Assembly: GCA_018057455.1 (NCBI GenBank)
Contig: JAGPDT010000015.1
Location: forward strand, 1-61,456
DNA length: 61,456 nt
Origin: Flavobacteriales bacterium
GTDB taxonomy: Bacteria > Bacteroidota > Bacteroidia > Flavobacteriales_F > PHOS-HE28
Direction: 5' to 3'
This document shows, in pieces, positions 32,110 to 41,044 of this stretch. The stretch's first letter is position 1. Each line of letters begins with the position of its first letter. The notes below the pieces were generated by a model. The model did not search any database and was not told where the DNA came from. It saw only the letters and a list, made by a program, of their open reading frames with translations. Position numbers and translations under genes: made by a program.

Positions 32110-33651
32110 ATGAGCAACCAAGAAGACCGCCTCAAAACCCTGATCGGCCATGCCAAGGAGTATGGCTTCGTGTTCCCCAGCAGCGAGATCTACGACGGCC
32201 TTAGCGCCACCTACGATTACGGCCCCTACGGCGTAGAGCTGAAGAACAACATCCGCCGCTACTGGTGGGGGGCCATGACCAAGCTCAACGCCAACATCGT
32301 GGGCTTGGACGCCGCCATCTTCATGCACCCCACGGTGTGGAAGGCCAGCGGCCACGTGGATGCCTTCAACGACCCCTTGATCGACAACAAGGACAGCAAG
32401 AAACGCTACCGCGCCGACGTGCTGCTGGAAGAGCACATCGCGAAGTATGAGGACAAGATCGCCAAAGAGGTGGAGAAGGGAAAGAAGCGCTTCGCCGAAG
32501 GCTTTGATGAGGTCCAGTTCCGCGCCACCAACCCCAACGTGAAGCGCAGCCAGGACCGCATCGACGCCGTGGAAGGCCGCATGAAGGCGGCCCTGGATGC
32601 CAACGATCTGGAGGCCCTGCGCCAACTGATCATCGACGAGGAGGTCAAATGCCCCATCAGCGGCACCGCCAACTGGACCGAGGTGCGCCAGTTCAACCTG
32701 ATGTTCGCCACCGAGCTCGGCAGCGTGAGCGGCGAAAGCAGCACCATCTACCTGCGGCCCGAAACGGCACAAGGCATCTTCGTCAATTTCCTCAACGTGC
32801 AGAAGAGCGCACGCATGAAGATCCCCTTCGGCATCGCGCAGACGGGCAAGGCCTTCCGCAACGAGATCGTGGCGCGGCAGTTCGTGTTCCGCATGCGCGA
32901 ATTCGAGCAGATGGAGATGCAGTTCTTCGTGAAGCCCGGCACCGAGATGCAGTGGTACGAAAGCTGGAAGGCGAAGCGCATCGCGTGGCACAAGGCGCTC
33001 GGCATTTCCGAAGAGCACTACCGTTTCCACGACCACATCAAGCTGGCGCACTACGCCAACGCCGCCTGCGACATCGAGTTCAAGTTCCCCATGGGCTACA
33101 AGGAGCTCGAGGGCATCCACAGCCGCACGGATTTCGACCTGAAGCAACACGAAGAGTTCAGCGGCAAGAAGCTGCGCTACTTCGACACCGAGACCAACGA
33201 GAGCTACATCCCCTACGTGGTGGAAACCTCCATCGGGCTGGACCGCATGTTCCTCGCCGTGCTGAGCGCGGCTTACGCGGAAGAGCCACTGGAAGGCGGC
33301 GAAACGCGCACGGTGCTGCGCATCCCCGCCCCCTTGGCCCCGGTGAAGGTGGCCGTGCTGCCGCTGATCAAGAAGGACGGCCTACCGGAAAAGGCCCGCG
33401 CCATCATCGACACGCTGAAGCTGGACCTCCACTGCCAGTACGACGAGAAGGACAGCATCGGCAAGCGCTACCGCAGGCAGGACGCCATCGGCACGCCCTA
33501 CTGCATCACGGTGGACCACGAAACGCTCACCGACCATGCGGTCACCATCCGCGAGCGCGACAGCATGGCGCAGGAGCGGGTGCCCATCAGCGAGGTGGGC
33601 CGCATCGTGGGGGAGAAGGTGGACCTGCGGGGGCTGTTGCGGCGGTTGTGA
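32110..33651 (+). CDS. glyS: Glycine--tRNA ligase
   Basis: 513 residues, single-chain (alpha2) type. N-terminal SSEIYDGLSATYDYGPYGVE, class II motifs around FMHPTVWKASGHVDAFNDP and YLRPETAQGIFVNF, then RNEIVARQFVFRMREFEQME, and the anticodon-binding domain from VAVLPLIKKDGLPEKA to the end are all present. It charges tRNA-Gly in the cytoplasm. A near-consensus box CATCTTTG lies at 32060-32067, 42 bases before the ATG. The locus symbol glyQS is also used. Confidence 0.96.
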   Translation: MSNQEDRLKTLIGHAKEYGFVFPSSEIYDGLSATYDYGPYGVELKNNIRRYWWGAMTKLNANIVGLDAAIFMHPTVWKASGHVDAFNDPLIDNKDSKKRYRADVLLEEHIAKYEDKIAKEVEKGKKRFAEGFDEVQFRATNPNVKRSQDRIDAVEGRMKAALDANDLEALRQLIIDEEVKCPISGTANWTEVRQFNLMFATELGSVSGESSTIYLRPETAQGIFVNFLNVQKSARMKIPFGIAQTGKAFRNEIVARQFVFRMREFEQMEMQFFVKPGTEMQWYESWKAKRIAWHKALGISEEHYRFHDHIKLAHYANAACDIEFKFPMGYKELEGIHSRTDFDLKQHEEFSGKKLRYFDTETNESYIPYVVETSIGLDRMFLAVLSAAYAEEPLEGGETRTVLRIPAPLAPVKVAVLPLIKKDGLPEKARAIIDTLKLDLHCQYDEKDSIGKRYRRQDAIGTPYCITVDHETLTDHAVTIRERDSMAQERVPISEVGRIVGEKVDLRGLLRRL

Positions 33652-33710
33652 TCACCCTGTAACTACGGTCAGGAAGTTCCGTCATAGAACAGATCTTTCT
33701 CCTGCCCAGC

Positions 33711-35237
33711 ATGCGTTTTCCCGCCCTCCTGATCGCATGCGCCATCATTGGACATGTGTGTGCCCAACGCGGCATTATTGCCAACATCGACATGGGCAAC
33801 CAGCAGAATGATCGGTTGGAAGTGGAACTGATCGTGCCACCGTTCGATGCCGATCAGGTGGTCTTCGCATTCCCGCGCATCGTACCGGGCATCTATGGCG
33901 CCATGGACCATGGCCGGCTGGCAGGCGCAATCGGCGCATTCGACCCAAACGGTGAACCCATTCCGATCCAGCGCTTGGATGTGAACCGCTGGAGGATCCC
34001 CGAAGCGCGGGAACTGCATCGCCTCACCTATTCGGTGGACGATGGCTGGGAGGAGTTCGACATCCGGTTCTCCCTGGGCAATTTCCGCTCCTCCGAAGGC
34101 ACCACCAGACCCGAGGCCGTGTTGCTGAACCACAACACCGTGATCGGCTTCTTCGAGGGCTACGAACAATTGCCGTACACCATCCAACTGCAGAAACCGG
34201 CCACACTCCATGCCGCCACGAGTTTGCCCCGCACAAAGGAGAGCGCCGAGGCCATTACGTTCCAGGCGCACAACTACCGCCACCTCGTGGACAATCCCAT
34301 GCTGGTGGCCGCACCCGACACGGCGCACATCCAGTTGAAGGACATCACTGTATTGGTGGCCTGCCACAGCACCACGGGCAAGGCCATTGCGCACGACGTG
34401 GCCAATGAAATCCGTCCGTTGCTGGGCGATCAGCGCGCATACCTCGGTGGAACGCTCCCGGTGAAGGAGTACACCTTCCTGATCTACCACCACCCGAGCA
34501 ATGTGGAGGGCAGCACCATGGGCGATGGCTTGGAGCACGCCGCCTCCACCGTGGTCCTGCTCTGCATGCCGCTCGATCCGCAGATGATCGCGCACAGCGT
34601 ATACGGCATCGCCAGCCACGAATTCTTCCACACCATCCTGCCGCTTGGCGTGCACAGCGAGGAGATCGAGTACTATGACTTCAACATGCCACGGATGAGC
34701 CGCCACCTCTGGCTCTATGAAGGCATGACGGAGTACTTCGCCATCCACATGCCCGTGAAACAGGGCCGGCAGACGGTGGAGGAGTTCTTGGGTGTGCTGA
34801 AAGGGAAGATCGAACACATGCGCCGATTCCCCGACGACATCGCACTGACCGACCTGAGCGGGCAGGCCATGGAGCGGCAGGACCAGTACTACAACTTCTA
34901 CCTCAAGGGTACCCTGTTCTGCTTGGGGCTGGACATGGCCCTGCGTGAACGGTCACAGGGAAAGTATGGCGTGGTGGAGCTAGTGCTCGACCTGCAACGA
35001 ATCTACGGCCCCGGCAAACCATTCAAGGACGAGGAACTATTCGCCACGATCGAGCGCCTTACCGGGCCCGATATCGGCACCTTTCTGCAACGCTACCTGA
35101 ACGAAGCCGGCATGCTCCCGCTGGAGGAATGGCTGGGCAAGGCGGGCATCGCGCTGGATGGCGAGGGCACCCCGACCATCCTGGCCAGGCCGACCAGGGA
35201 ACAGGACCGGTTGCGCACGTGGTGGCTGGGTCGGTAG
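33711..35237 (+). CDS. Secreted M61-family aminopeptidase
   Basis: 508 residues with a Sec signal (MRFPALLIACAIIGHVCAQ). The zinc motif HEFFH (His303, Glu304, His307) lies in YGIASHEFFHTILPLGV, and the third ligand glutamate is in LWLYEGMTEYFAIH. This is the gluzincin arrangement of the M61 glycyl aminopeptidases, which cleave N-terminal Gly or Ala. The enzyme is expected in the periplasm or outside. No PDZ domain is visible at the C-terminus, unlike many M61 members. It precedes tRNA-Leu with no shared function evident. Confidence 0.85.
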   Translation: MRFPALLIACAIIGHVCAQRGIIANIDMGNQQNDRLEVELIVPPFDADQVVFAFPRIVPGIYGAMDHGRLAGAIGAFDPNGEPIPIQRLDVNRWRIPEARELHRLTYSVDDGWEEFDIRFSLGNFRSSEGTTRPEAVLLNHNTVIGFFEGYEQLPYTIQLQKPATLHAATSLPRTKESAEAITFQAHNYRHLVDNPMLVAAPDTAHIQLKDITVLVACHSTTGKAIAHDVANEIRPLLGDQRAYLGGTLPVKEYTFLIYHHPSNVEGSTMGDGLEHAASTVVLLCMPLDPQMIAHSVYGIASHEFFHTILPLGVHSEEIEYYDFNMPRMSRHLWLYEGMTEYFAIHMPVKQGRQTVEEFLGVLKGKIEHMRRFPDDIALTDLSGQAMERQDQYYNFYLKGTLFCLGLDMALRERSQGKYGVVELVLDLQRIYGPGKPFKDEELFATIERLTGPDIGTFLQRYLNEAGMLPLEEWLGKAGIALDGEGTPTILARPTREQDRLRTWWLGR

Positions 35238-35257
35238 CACGGGATGTCCCGGGCCGC

Positions 35258-35265
35258 TATCTTTG
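35258..35265 (+). promoter_or_regulatory. -7 box of the tRNA-Leu gene
   Basis: TATCTTTG, an exact consensus match, 40 bases before the mature 5' end of tRNA-Leu. No -33 TTG is visible, as expected for a GC-rich spacer. Confidence 0.6.
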
Positions 35266-35305
35266 CACCCCCGCTTTCGGGCGGAGTTCTTTTCACCACG
35301 CACCC

Positions 35306-35387
35306 ACCCAGGTGGCGGAATTGGTAGACGCGCTGGTCTCAAACACCAGTGATGCAAGTCGTGCGGGTTCGACTCCCGCCCTGGGTA
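35306..35387 (+). tRNA. tRNA-Leu (CAA)
   Basis: Acceptor ACCCAGG pairs with CCTGGGT, the D arm is GGCGGAATTGGTAGACGC, the anticodon loop CTCAAAC gives anticodon CAA, and the long variable arm and T arm (GGGTTCGACTCCC) follow. It is 82 bases, class II, with no encoded CCA. Confidence 0.96.
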
Positions 35388-35390
35388 CAC

Positions 35391-35424
35391 TACAACGGCC
35401 GCGCTTAGCGGCCGTTGTACTTTT
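35391..35424 (+). terminator. tRNA-Leu terminator
   Basis: A perfect 12-bp stem (35391-35402 with 35408-35419), loop GCTTA, followed by CTTTT. The end of the stem and the T tract also form the -7 box of the next gene. Confidence 0.85.
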
Positions 35425-35425
35425 G
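35418..35425 (+). promoter_or_regulatory. -7 box of the dCMP deaminase gene
   Basis: TACTTTTG, exact match, made from the last stem bases and T tract of the tRNA-Leu terminator; 11 bases before the ATG. Confidence 0.6.
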
Positions 35426-35436
35426 GACCCGTTTCC

Positions 35437-35892
35437 ATGTCCACCGCCCAGGATTCCCTCGTCCACCCCGACCCCGCCAAACAGGCGCGCTATGACCGGG
35501 CCTACATGAAGATGGCCTTGGAGTGGGCCAAGCTCAGTCATTGTACCCGCAAAAAGGTAGGTGCGCTGCTGGTGAAGGACGGCATGATCATCAGCGACGG
35601 GTACAACGGCACGCCCACCGGCTTCCCCAATGATTGCGAGGATGCCCAAGGGGTTACCCTGTGGTACGTGTTGCATGCCGAGGCCAACGCCATCATGAAG
35701 GTGGCCCGAAGCACCAACAACGCCCGTGGCGCCACGCTTTACCTCACCCACAGCCCCTGCAAGGATTGCAGCAAACTCATCTTGCAGGCGGGCATCAAGC
35801 GGCTGGTGTATCTGGACGCGTACAAGGACAGTTCCGGCCTTGAGCTCCTGGACAACGGCGGGCTGCGCATTGCACAGATCCAAACCACGTGA
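35437..35892 (+). CDS. dCMP deaminase
   Basis: 151 residues. The zinc site has the cytidine deaminase pattern: His80-Ala-Glu82 in LHAEANAIMKVA, and Cys108 and Cys111 in HSPCKDCSKLI. The N-terminal extension ending in KMALEWAKLSHCTRKKVGAL and the phrase GYNGTPTGFPNDCED identify the dCMP deaminase/ComEB family. It deaminates dCMP to dUMP, feeding dTTP synthesis. Its stop overlaps the S41 peptidase start by 4 bases. Confidence 0.92.
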   Translation: MSTAQDSLVHPDPAKQARYDRAYMKMALEWAKLSHCTRKKVGALLVKDGMIISDGYNGTPTGFPNDCEDAQGVTLWYVLHAEANAIMKVARSTNNARGATLYLTHSPCKDCSKLILQAGIKRLVYLDAYKDSSGLELLDNGGLRIAQIQTT

Positions 35893-37523
35893 ACGGGACG
35901 CGGCAGATAAGGTGGTCCTGGGCGGTGTTCTATCCGCTGATGCTTGGCGCGGCCCTGGCCGGAGGTTACTACCTGGGTTCGGCGTTCGGCAGCCGGGCCG
36001 GTGGTGTGCAGTTCCTCGAACTCCGGGGAAGCACACCCGGTGCCAAGCTGCAGCAGGTGCTGGACCTCATCGATCGGCAGTACGTGGATACCGTGCAGGA
36101 AAGCAAGTTGGTGGACGAGGTGCTGCAGAACATGCTGCAACAGTTGGACCCGCACAGTTATTACATCAGCGCCGAGGACTTGCGTGCCGCGGAAGAACCG
36201 CTGGAGGGCAGTTTCATGGGCATCGGCGTGGAGTTCAGCATCCAGCGGGACACCATCGTGGTGGTCTCTACCATCGAAGGCGGGCCCAGTGAGGCGCTCG
36301 GCCTCCGGGCAGGCGACCGCTTGGTAAGCGCCGATACCACCAAGCTGGCCGGGGTGGGGGTGACAAACGAGATGGTGATGAAGGCCCTGCGAGGGCCGGC
36401 CGATACCAAGGTCACCGTGGCGGTGGTCCGCGGCGGGGCCAAGCCGTTCTTGGTCACCATCACCCGGGGCCCCATCCCCATCAATAGCGTGGCCGCAGCA
36501 TTCCTGGACCAGGACAGCACCGGCTACGTGAAGCTCTCCCGATTCGCGCGCACCACCTACGACGAATTTCAGAAGGCCACCACCCAGCTCAAGGTGCATG
36601 GCATGAAACGCCTCGTGTTGGACCTGCGCGGGAATGGCGGCGGATATCTGAATGCCGCCATCGGGCTCTGCGAGGAACTGTTGCCTTCCGGAAGCGAGAT
36701 CGTGTACACCCAAGGCCGTTCTTCCCCGCGGCAGGACTACAAGGCGGACGGCAAAGGCTCGTTGACCGGAATGCCCCTGGCGGTTCTCATCGACGAGGGT
36801 TCGGCCTCAGCCAGCGAGATCGTGGCCGGCGCCGTGCAGGACAATGACCGGGGCCTCGTCGTGGGTCGGCGCTCCTTCGGCAAGGGTTTGGTGCAGGAAC
36901 AAGTGGACTTGCGCGACGGGAGTGCAGTACGCCTCACCACCGCCCGCTACTACACCCCCAGCGGGCGGTGCATCCAGCGGCCGTACGGCAACGGGATCGA
37001 ATACAGCGATGACCTGGAAACACGCTTCCTGCACGGGGAAATGGTGAGCATTGACAGCATCCGCCTGGATTCATCCGAGGCCTATACCACCAAGGAGGGC
37101 CGTACCGTTTATGGCGGAGGAGGCATCATGCCGGACCTGTTCGTTCCGGCCGATACATCGGAACATTCGGCCTACTTCAGCGAACTGTTCTTCTCCGGGG
37201 CGCTAAACCAATTTGCCTTCGATGTGGCCGACCGGCACCGGGCGAAATGGGCCGCATACGGGGGTCCGGAGCGGTTCCAAGCGGGTTATTGGGTCGCACC
37301 TGCCATGTTGGAGGAATTGGCCGATGCGGCCGCCAAGCTCGGGGTAGCGAAGGACCCGAAAGGGCTGGAACGTTCTTCAGCGGCCATTGCCCTGCGGATC
37401 AAAGCGGGCATTGCCCGCAACATCTGGGGCGACAATGGCTATTACCGCGTGTTGTTGGGCGCTGACAGCATTTACGGTCAAGCACGCACGGCCTTGCATA
37501 GCGGCGCCAAGTTGGCCAAGTAA
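35889..37523 (+). CDS. S41-family C-terminal processing peptidase
   Basis: 544 residues, GTG start overlapping the deaminase stop. A single membrane anchor (WAVFYPLMLGAALAGGYYLG) precedes a PDZ domain (about residues 105-190, EGGPSEALGLRAGDRLVSAD) and the S41 core. The catalytic Ser307 lies in DEGSASASEIVAGA and Lys332 in RRSFGKGLVQEQ, the classic 25-residue spacing. It is of the CtpA type: it degrades or trims proteins in the periplasm. The last 150 residues (YFSELFFSGALNQFAFDVAD) are extra to the CtpA core and usual in Bacteroidota homologues. Confidence 0.93.
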   Translation: MNGTRQIRWSWAVFYPLMLGAALAGGYYLGSAFGSRAGGVQFLELRGSTPGAKLQQVLDLIDRQYVDTVQESKLVDEVLQNMLQQLDPHSYYISAEDLRAAEEPLEGSFMGIGVEFSIQRDTIVVVSTIEGGPSEALGLRAGDRLVSADTTKLAGVGVTNEMVMKALRGPADTKVTVAVVRGGAKPFLVTITRGPIPINSVAAAFLDQDSTGYVKLSRFARTTYDEFQKATTQLKVHGMKRLVLDLRGNGGGYLNAAIGLCEELLPSGSEIVYTQGRSSPRQDYKADGKGSLTGMPLAVLIDEGSASASEIVAGAVQDNDRGLVVGRRSFGKGLVQEQVDLRDGSAVRLTTARYYTPSGRCIQRPYGNGIEYSDDLETRFLHGEMVSIDSIRLDSSEAYTTKEGRTVYGGGGIMPDLFVPADTSEHSAYFSELFFSGALNQFAFDVADRHRAKWAAYGGPERFQAGYWVAPAMLEELADAAAKLGVAKDPKGLERSSAAIALRIKAGIARNIWGDNGYYRVLLGADSIYGQARTALHSGAKLAK

Positions 37524-37732
37524 GTCCAAGGTTCCCGGGAACTGTATGGGCCAACCGGCATTGGCGCCGTTGAGGCAGGCTTTGACGGTGCCGGTTTTCG
37601 GGCGCAGGGGGACTTGACGGTGGGGATCCTGCGGTCCGCCGAATGCTTGCCGGGGAATTGCTGAAGGCCACGGGGGACGGCAGGCCGGGCCAACTTCTGG
37701 CTTCCCCGCAGTTCAGTGCCCTGCAACGAGGA

Positions 37733-37764
37733 AGGGGCCGTTCCTTGCGGAACAGCCCCTTTTT
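37733..37764 (+). terminator. Terminator between the S41 peptidase and small lipoprotein genes
   Basis: Arms 37733-37744 and 37749-37760 pair at 11 of 12 positions around the loop TTGC, then a run of T. It can end the plus-strand S41 message and, on the other strand, follow the small lipoprotein gene. Confidence 0.8.
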
Positions 37765-37784
37765 CCTTCTTGCAGGTCAACGGC

Positions 37785-38012
37785 TTACTTCACGGCCTCG
37801 TTCACAACCGCTTTGGCGGTGTCAACTGCGGCATTGGCGGTGCTATCGAGGGTAGCAGCGGCTTCTTGAACCGTGGTTTGTGCCTGGTCAACGGTCTCGG
37901 TGGCCTGCTCCGTGGCAGCGTCCATCGCGTCGGTGGCGGCTTCTTCTACGTTGCTTCCGCAGGCCACGAACAGAGCGGCGGCGGTGGCAACCATGGCGAA
38001 CTTCCTGATCAT
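37785..38012 (-). CDS. Small alanine-rich lipoprotein
   Basis: 75 residues. The signal MIRKFAMVATAAALFVACG ends in a lipobox with Cys18. The mature part is a single amphipathic helix rich in Ala, Thr, Asp and Glu (EEAATDAMDAATEQATETVD), a coiled-coil pattern with hydrophobic residues every third or fourth position. It resembles small abundant envelope lipoproteins of the Lpp type in design only. A perfect -7 box is at 38042-38049. Convergent with the S41 gene, they share a terminator. Confidence 0.8.
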   Translation of the reverse strand: MIRKFAMVATAAALFVACGSNVEEAATDAMDAATEQATETVDQAQTTVQEAAATLDSTANAAVDTAKAVVNEAVK

Positions 38013-38041
38013 CCTTGTTGTTGGTTTGGTGAAAGTGGCCG

Positions 38042-38049
38042 CAAATGTA
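38042..38049 (-). promoter_or_regulatory. -7 box of the small lipoprotein gene
   Basis: TACATTTG on the minus strand, exact match, 29 bases before the ATG at 38012. Confidence 0.65.
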
Positions 38050-38139
38050 ATAGGATCCGCGCAATTGCGAAAAAAATGTTAACCAGCTCTCGGCTAACTT
38101 GCAAGCCGAAGCGTTCAACCCGAAAAAACACCCTACCAA

Positions 38140-38748
38140 ATGGCCTTTGAGCTCCCCGCTCTTCCCTACGGATTCGAAGCACTGGAACCCCATATCGACG
38201 CCCGGACCATGGAGATCCACCATGGCAAGCACCATCAGGGCTACGTGAACAACCTCAACAAAGCCCTTGAGGGCACCACCCTCGCAGGGAAGTCCATCGA
38301 GGAGGTCCTCAAAGGACTGGACATGACCAACATGGCCGTGCGCAACAACGGTGGCGGCCATTTCAACCACAGCTTGTTCTGGTCGGTCATGGCACCCCAT
38401 GGCGGCGGTGCGCCTTCCGGCGAATTGGCCGGCGCCATCCAGCGGGACCTCGGCGGCTTTGAGGCCTTCAAGGGGCAGTTCGAGCAGGCCGCCGCCACTC
38501 GCTTCGGAAGCGGCTGGGCTTGGCTCTGCGTGCACAAGGGAGGCAAGGTGGAAGTGTGCTCCACCCCCAACCAGGACAACCCGCTGATGCCCGCCACGGG
38601 GTGCGGAGGTACGCCGGTCCTCGGTGTGGACGTATGGGAACATGCCTATTACCTGCATTACCAGAATCGCCGCCCGGACTATCTGAAAGCCTGGTGGAAC
38701 GTGGTGGATTGGAATGCCGTGGCCAAGCGCTACGCCGCAGCCAAGTGA
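38140..38748 (+). CDS. Superoxide dismutase (Fe/Mn)
   Basis: 202 residues. Metal ligands are visible as His27 ([14 protein letters not shown]), the second His in [11 protein letters not shown], and Asp and His in [16 protein letters not shown]. It converts superoxide to hydrogen peroxide and oxygen. [14 protein letters not shown] and the absence of a signal peptide indicate a cytoplasmic enzyme; iron or manganese preference cannot be settled by eye. A hairpin terminator follows at once. Confidence 0.96.
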   Translation: MAFELPALPYGFEALEPHIDARTMEIHHGKHHQGYVNNLNKALEGTTLAGKSIEEVLKGLDMTNMAVRNNGGGHFNHSLFWSVMAPHGGGAPSGELAGAIQRDLGGFEAFKGQFEQAAATRFGSGWAWLCVHKGGKVEVCSTPNQDNPLMPATGCGGTPVLGVDVWEHAYYLHYQNRRPDYLKAWWNVVDWNAVAKRYAAAK

Positions 38749-38761
38749 TCTTCCGGATGAA

Positions 38762-38802
38762 ACGGGCGGCACCGGATTTCCCGGTTGCCGCCCGTTACTT
38801 TT
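38762..38802 (+). terminator. Superoxide dismutase terminator
   Basis: Arms 38762-38775 and 38781-38795 pair over 14 bases with one bulge, loop ATTTC, followed by TACTTTT. The tail doubles as the -7 box of the TM2 gene. Confidence 0.8.
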
Positions 38803-38803
38803 G
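38796..38803 (+). promoter_or_regulatory. -7 box of the TM2 gene
   Basis: TACTTTTG, exact match, only 4 bases before the ATG at 38808. A start of transcription a few bases downstream would make the message leaderless. Confidence 0.55.
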
Positions 38804-38807
38804 GGGC

Positions 38808-39203
38808 ATGCGCAAGTTGCATGAGAGCATTCTTCTGTGCATGGCACTGCTTTTCCTGCCGTCCATTACGGTCCGGGCGGCCGGTCCTTACCAAGATCCT
38901 GCACAGCCCCTCGGTGGTCCCGTTCCAGCAGTACCGGTCTCCCTGGTTTCAACGGCGGAGCCACAGCGGTTGGTGGCGGCCTCCTTGGCGTTGACCTTGG
39001 GTGCCTTCGGCGCACACCGCCTGTATTTGGGCACGGACGCCAAGGTGCCCATCATCTACGGGCTCACCTTCGGGGGGTTCGGCGTGCTGGTGTTGATCGA
39101 CCTCGTGCACGTGCTGTGTACCAAGGACCTGCGGGCTTATCAAGCCAACGGTCAGGTGTTCATGTGGGCCAAAGGCCCGCCGGGGCAGCTCACTCCACCG
39201 TAA
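38808..39203 (+). CDS. TM2-domain membrane protein
   Basis: 131 residues from MRKLHESILLCMALLFLPSI, probably a signal peptide. The TM2 domain is at residues 54-98: RLVAASLALTLGAFGAHRLY then LGTDAKVPIIYGLTFGG, two helices joined by a short charged turn. The function is unknown. The 3' end overlaps the convergent glmS by 14 bases. The longer open frame upstream runs through sod and is a shadow. Confidence 0.75.
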   Translation: MRKLHESILLCMALLFLPSITVRAAGPYQDPAQPLGGPVPAVPVSLVSTAEPQRLVAASLALTLGAFGAHRLYLGTDAKVPIIYGLTFGGFGVLVLIDLVHVLCTKDLRAYQANGQVFMWAKGPPGQLTPP

Positions 39204-41034
39204 CGCTCTTGGCCAAATTGCGGGGCTGGTCCACATTGCAGCCACGCATCACGGCGATGTGGTAGCTGAGCAATTGCAGTGGTACCACGGCCAACAGGGG
39301 CACAAAGGCATCTGGTGTGGAGGGGATCTCAATCGTGTGGTCCGCAATCTCCTTCACCGTGGTATCGCCCTCGGTCACAATGGCGATCACCTTGCCTTTG
39401 CGGGCCTTCACTTCCTGGATGTTGCTCACCACTTTCTCATAGCTGGCACCTTGCGTAGCGATGACGATCACCGGCATCTCCTCGTCGATCAAGGCGATGG
39501 GGCCGTGTTTCATCTCTGCGGCCGGGTAGCCTTCCGCATGGATGTAGCTGATCTCCTTCAGCTTCAAGGCACCTTCCAAGGCCACCGGGAACGAATAGCC
39601 ACGGCCGAGGTAGAGCGCATTGCGCGCATCCTTGTAGATGTCCGCGATGTAGTTCACCTGGGCTTCCGTCTTCAACACTTTCTCCACTTTGGCGGGAATG
39701 GAATCCAGCTCGAGCAGCAATTGCTGGAACTTGGCCCCATCGATGGTGCCTTTGCGCTGGCCGATCATCAGGGCCATCAGCGTGAGCAATGTGACTTGCG
39801 CCGTGAACGCCTTGGTGCTGGCCACCCCGATCTCGGGGCCGGCATGGGTATAGGAGCCGGCATGGGTTTGCCGCGCTATGCTGCTGCCCACCACGTTGCA
39901 GATGCCGATGATAGTGGCGCCGCGCCCCTTGGCCAATTCAATGGCCGCCAAGGTATCGGCGGTTTCCCCGCTCTGGCTGATGGCGATCACAATGTCATCT
40001 TCGTTGATTACGGGGTTGCGGTAGCGGAACTCACTGGCATACTCCACTTCAACGGGGACGCGCGCGAACTCCTCGAACAGGTATTCGCCCACCATGCCGG
40101 CATGCCAACTGGTGCCACACCCCACGATCAGGATGCGCTTGGCATTCACCATGCGTTGCTCGTAGTCCTTGATGCCGCCCAAGGTGATGTTGCCTTGGAT
40201 CAAGTTCAGGCGGCCCCGCATGGAATCCCGGATGCTCCGGGGCTGCTCATAGATCTCCTTGAGCATGAAGTGCTCATAACCGCCTTTTTCCAAGGCCTCC
40301 AGTTGGATCTCCAGCGCCTGCACCGAGGGCCGCTTTTCCTGGTTCTTGATATTGCGCACGCGCAAGCCATGCTCCAGGTCCAGGATGGCGATCTCCCCAT
40401 CTTCCATGTACACCACGTTCCGGGTGTGTTCCACGATGGGCGTGGCGTCGCTGGCCAGGTACATGTCTCCGTCTTCACCGATACCGATCACCAAAGGACT
40501 GCTTTTGCGTGCAGCTACCAGGGTGCCCGGCGATTTGCGGTCCACCACCACAATGGCGTAGGCGCCCACCACGCTGCCCAAGGCCAGGCGCACCGATTCG
40601 GCCAGGTCCGTGCCCTCATTGCGTTGGATGTCGTCGATCAGGTGCACCAGCACCTCCGTGTCTGTTTCGCTGCTGAACTTGTAGCCCCGGCTAATCAGCT
40701 CCTCCTTCAACGGGGCATAATTCTCGATGATGCCGTTATGGATGAGCGCCAGGTCCCCATTGGAAGAGGTGTGCGGGTGGGCGTTGACATCATTGGGTTC
40801 TCCGTGGGTGGCCCATCGCGTATGGCCAATGCCCACGGCGCCGGCCATGGCGGCTCCGTTCACATGGGCCTCCAGGTCGCTTACCCGGCCCTTGCACTTG
40901 CTCACCTGCAAACCGCTTGGGCCCAGCAAGGCCACGCCTGCACTGTCGTAGCCCCGGTATTCCAAGCGTTTAAGGCCGCTGATCAGAATGGGGTAGGCTT
41001 GCTTTGTGCCTACGTAGCCGACAATGCCGCACAT
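39190..41034 (-). CDS. glmS: Glucosamine--fructose-6-phosphate aminotransferase
   Basis: 614 residues, full length. The N-terminal glutaminase begins MCGIVGYVGTK with nucleophile Cys2; RLEYRGYDSAGVAL and TRWATHGEPNDVNAHPH follow. Two SIS domains (VIAISQSGETADTLAAIELA; YTHAGPEIGVASTKAF) and the end PRNLAKSVTVE are typical. GlmS makes glucosamine-6-phosphate, the first step toward UDP-GlcNAc for peptidoglycan and lipopolysaccharide. It starts 10 bases after the DUF4270 gene and so belongs to the GT5-DUF4270-glmS unit. Confidence 0.97.
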   Translation of the reverse strand: MCGIVGYVGTKQAYPILISGLKRLEYRGYDSAGVALLGPSGLQVSKCKGRVSDLEAHVNGAAMAGAVGIGHTRWATHGEPNDVNAHPHTSSNGDLALIHNGIIENYAPLKEELISRGYKFSSETDTEVLVHLIDDIQRNEGTDLAESVRLALGSVVGAYAIVVVDRKSPGTLVAARKSSPLVIGIGEDGDMYLASDATPIVEHTRNVVYMEDGEIAILDLEHGLRVRNIKNQEKRPSVQALEIQLEALEKGGYEHFMLKEIYEQPRSIRDSMRGRLNLIQGNITLGGIKDYEQRMVNAKRILIVGCGTSWHAGMVGEYLFEEFARVPVEVEYASEFRYRNPVINEDDIVIAISQSGETADTLAAIELAKGRGATIIGICNVVGSSIARQTHAGSYTHAGPEIGVASTKAFTAQVTLLTLMALMIGQRKGTIDGAKFQQLLLELDSIPAKVEKVLKTEAQVNYIADIYKDARNALYLGRGYSFPVALEGALKLKEISYIHAEGYPAAEMKHGPIALIDEEMPVIVIATQGASYEKVVSNIQEVKARKGKVIAIVTEGDTTVKEIADHTIEIPSTPDAFVPLLAVVPLQLLSYHIAVMRGCNVDQPRNLAKSVTVE

Positions 41035-41044
41035 GGTCCGTAGT

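Noticed and set aside
37478-37780. Minus-strand frame containing PVGPYS, a RidA-like string
   Set aside because: Only six residues match; the rest is unrelated, and the frame overlaps the S41 gene end and a terminator.
39259-41043. 594-codon open frame on the plus strand
   Set aside because: Antisense shadow of glmS, His/Gly/Gln-rich, with no family signature.
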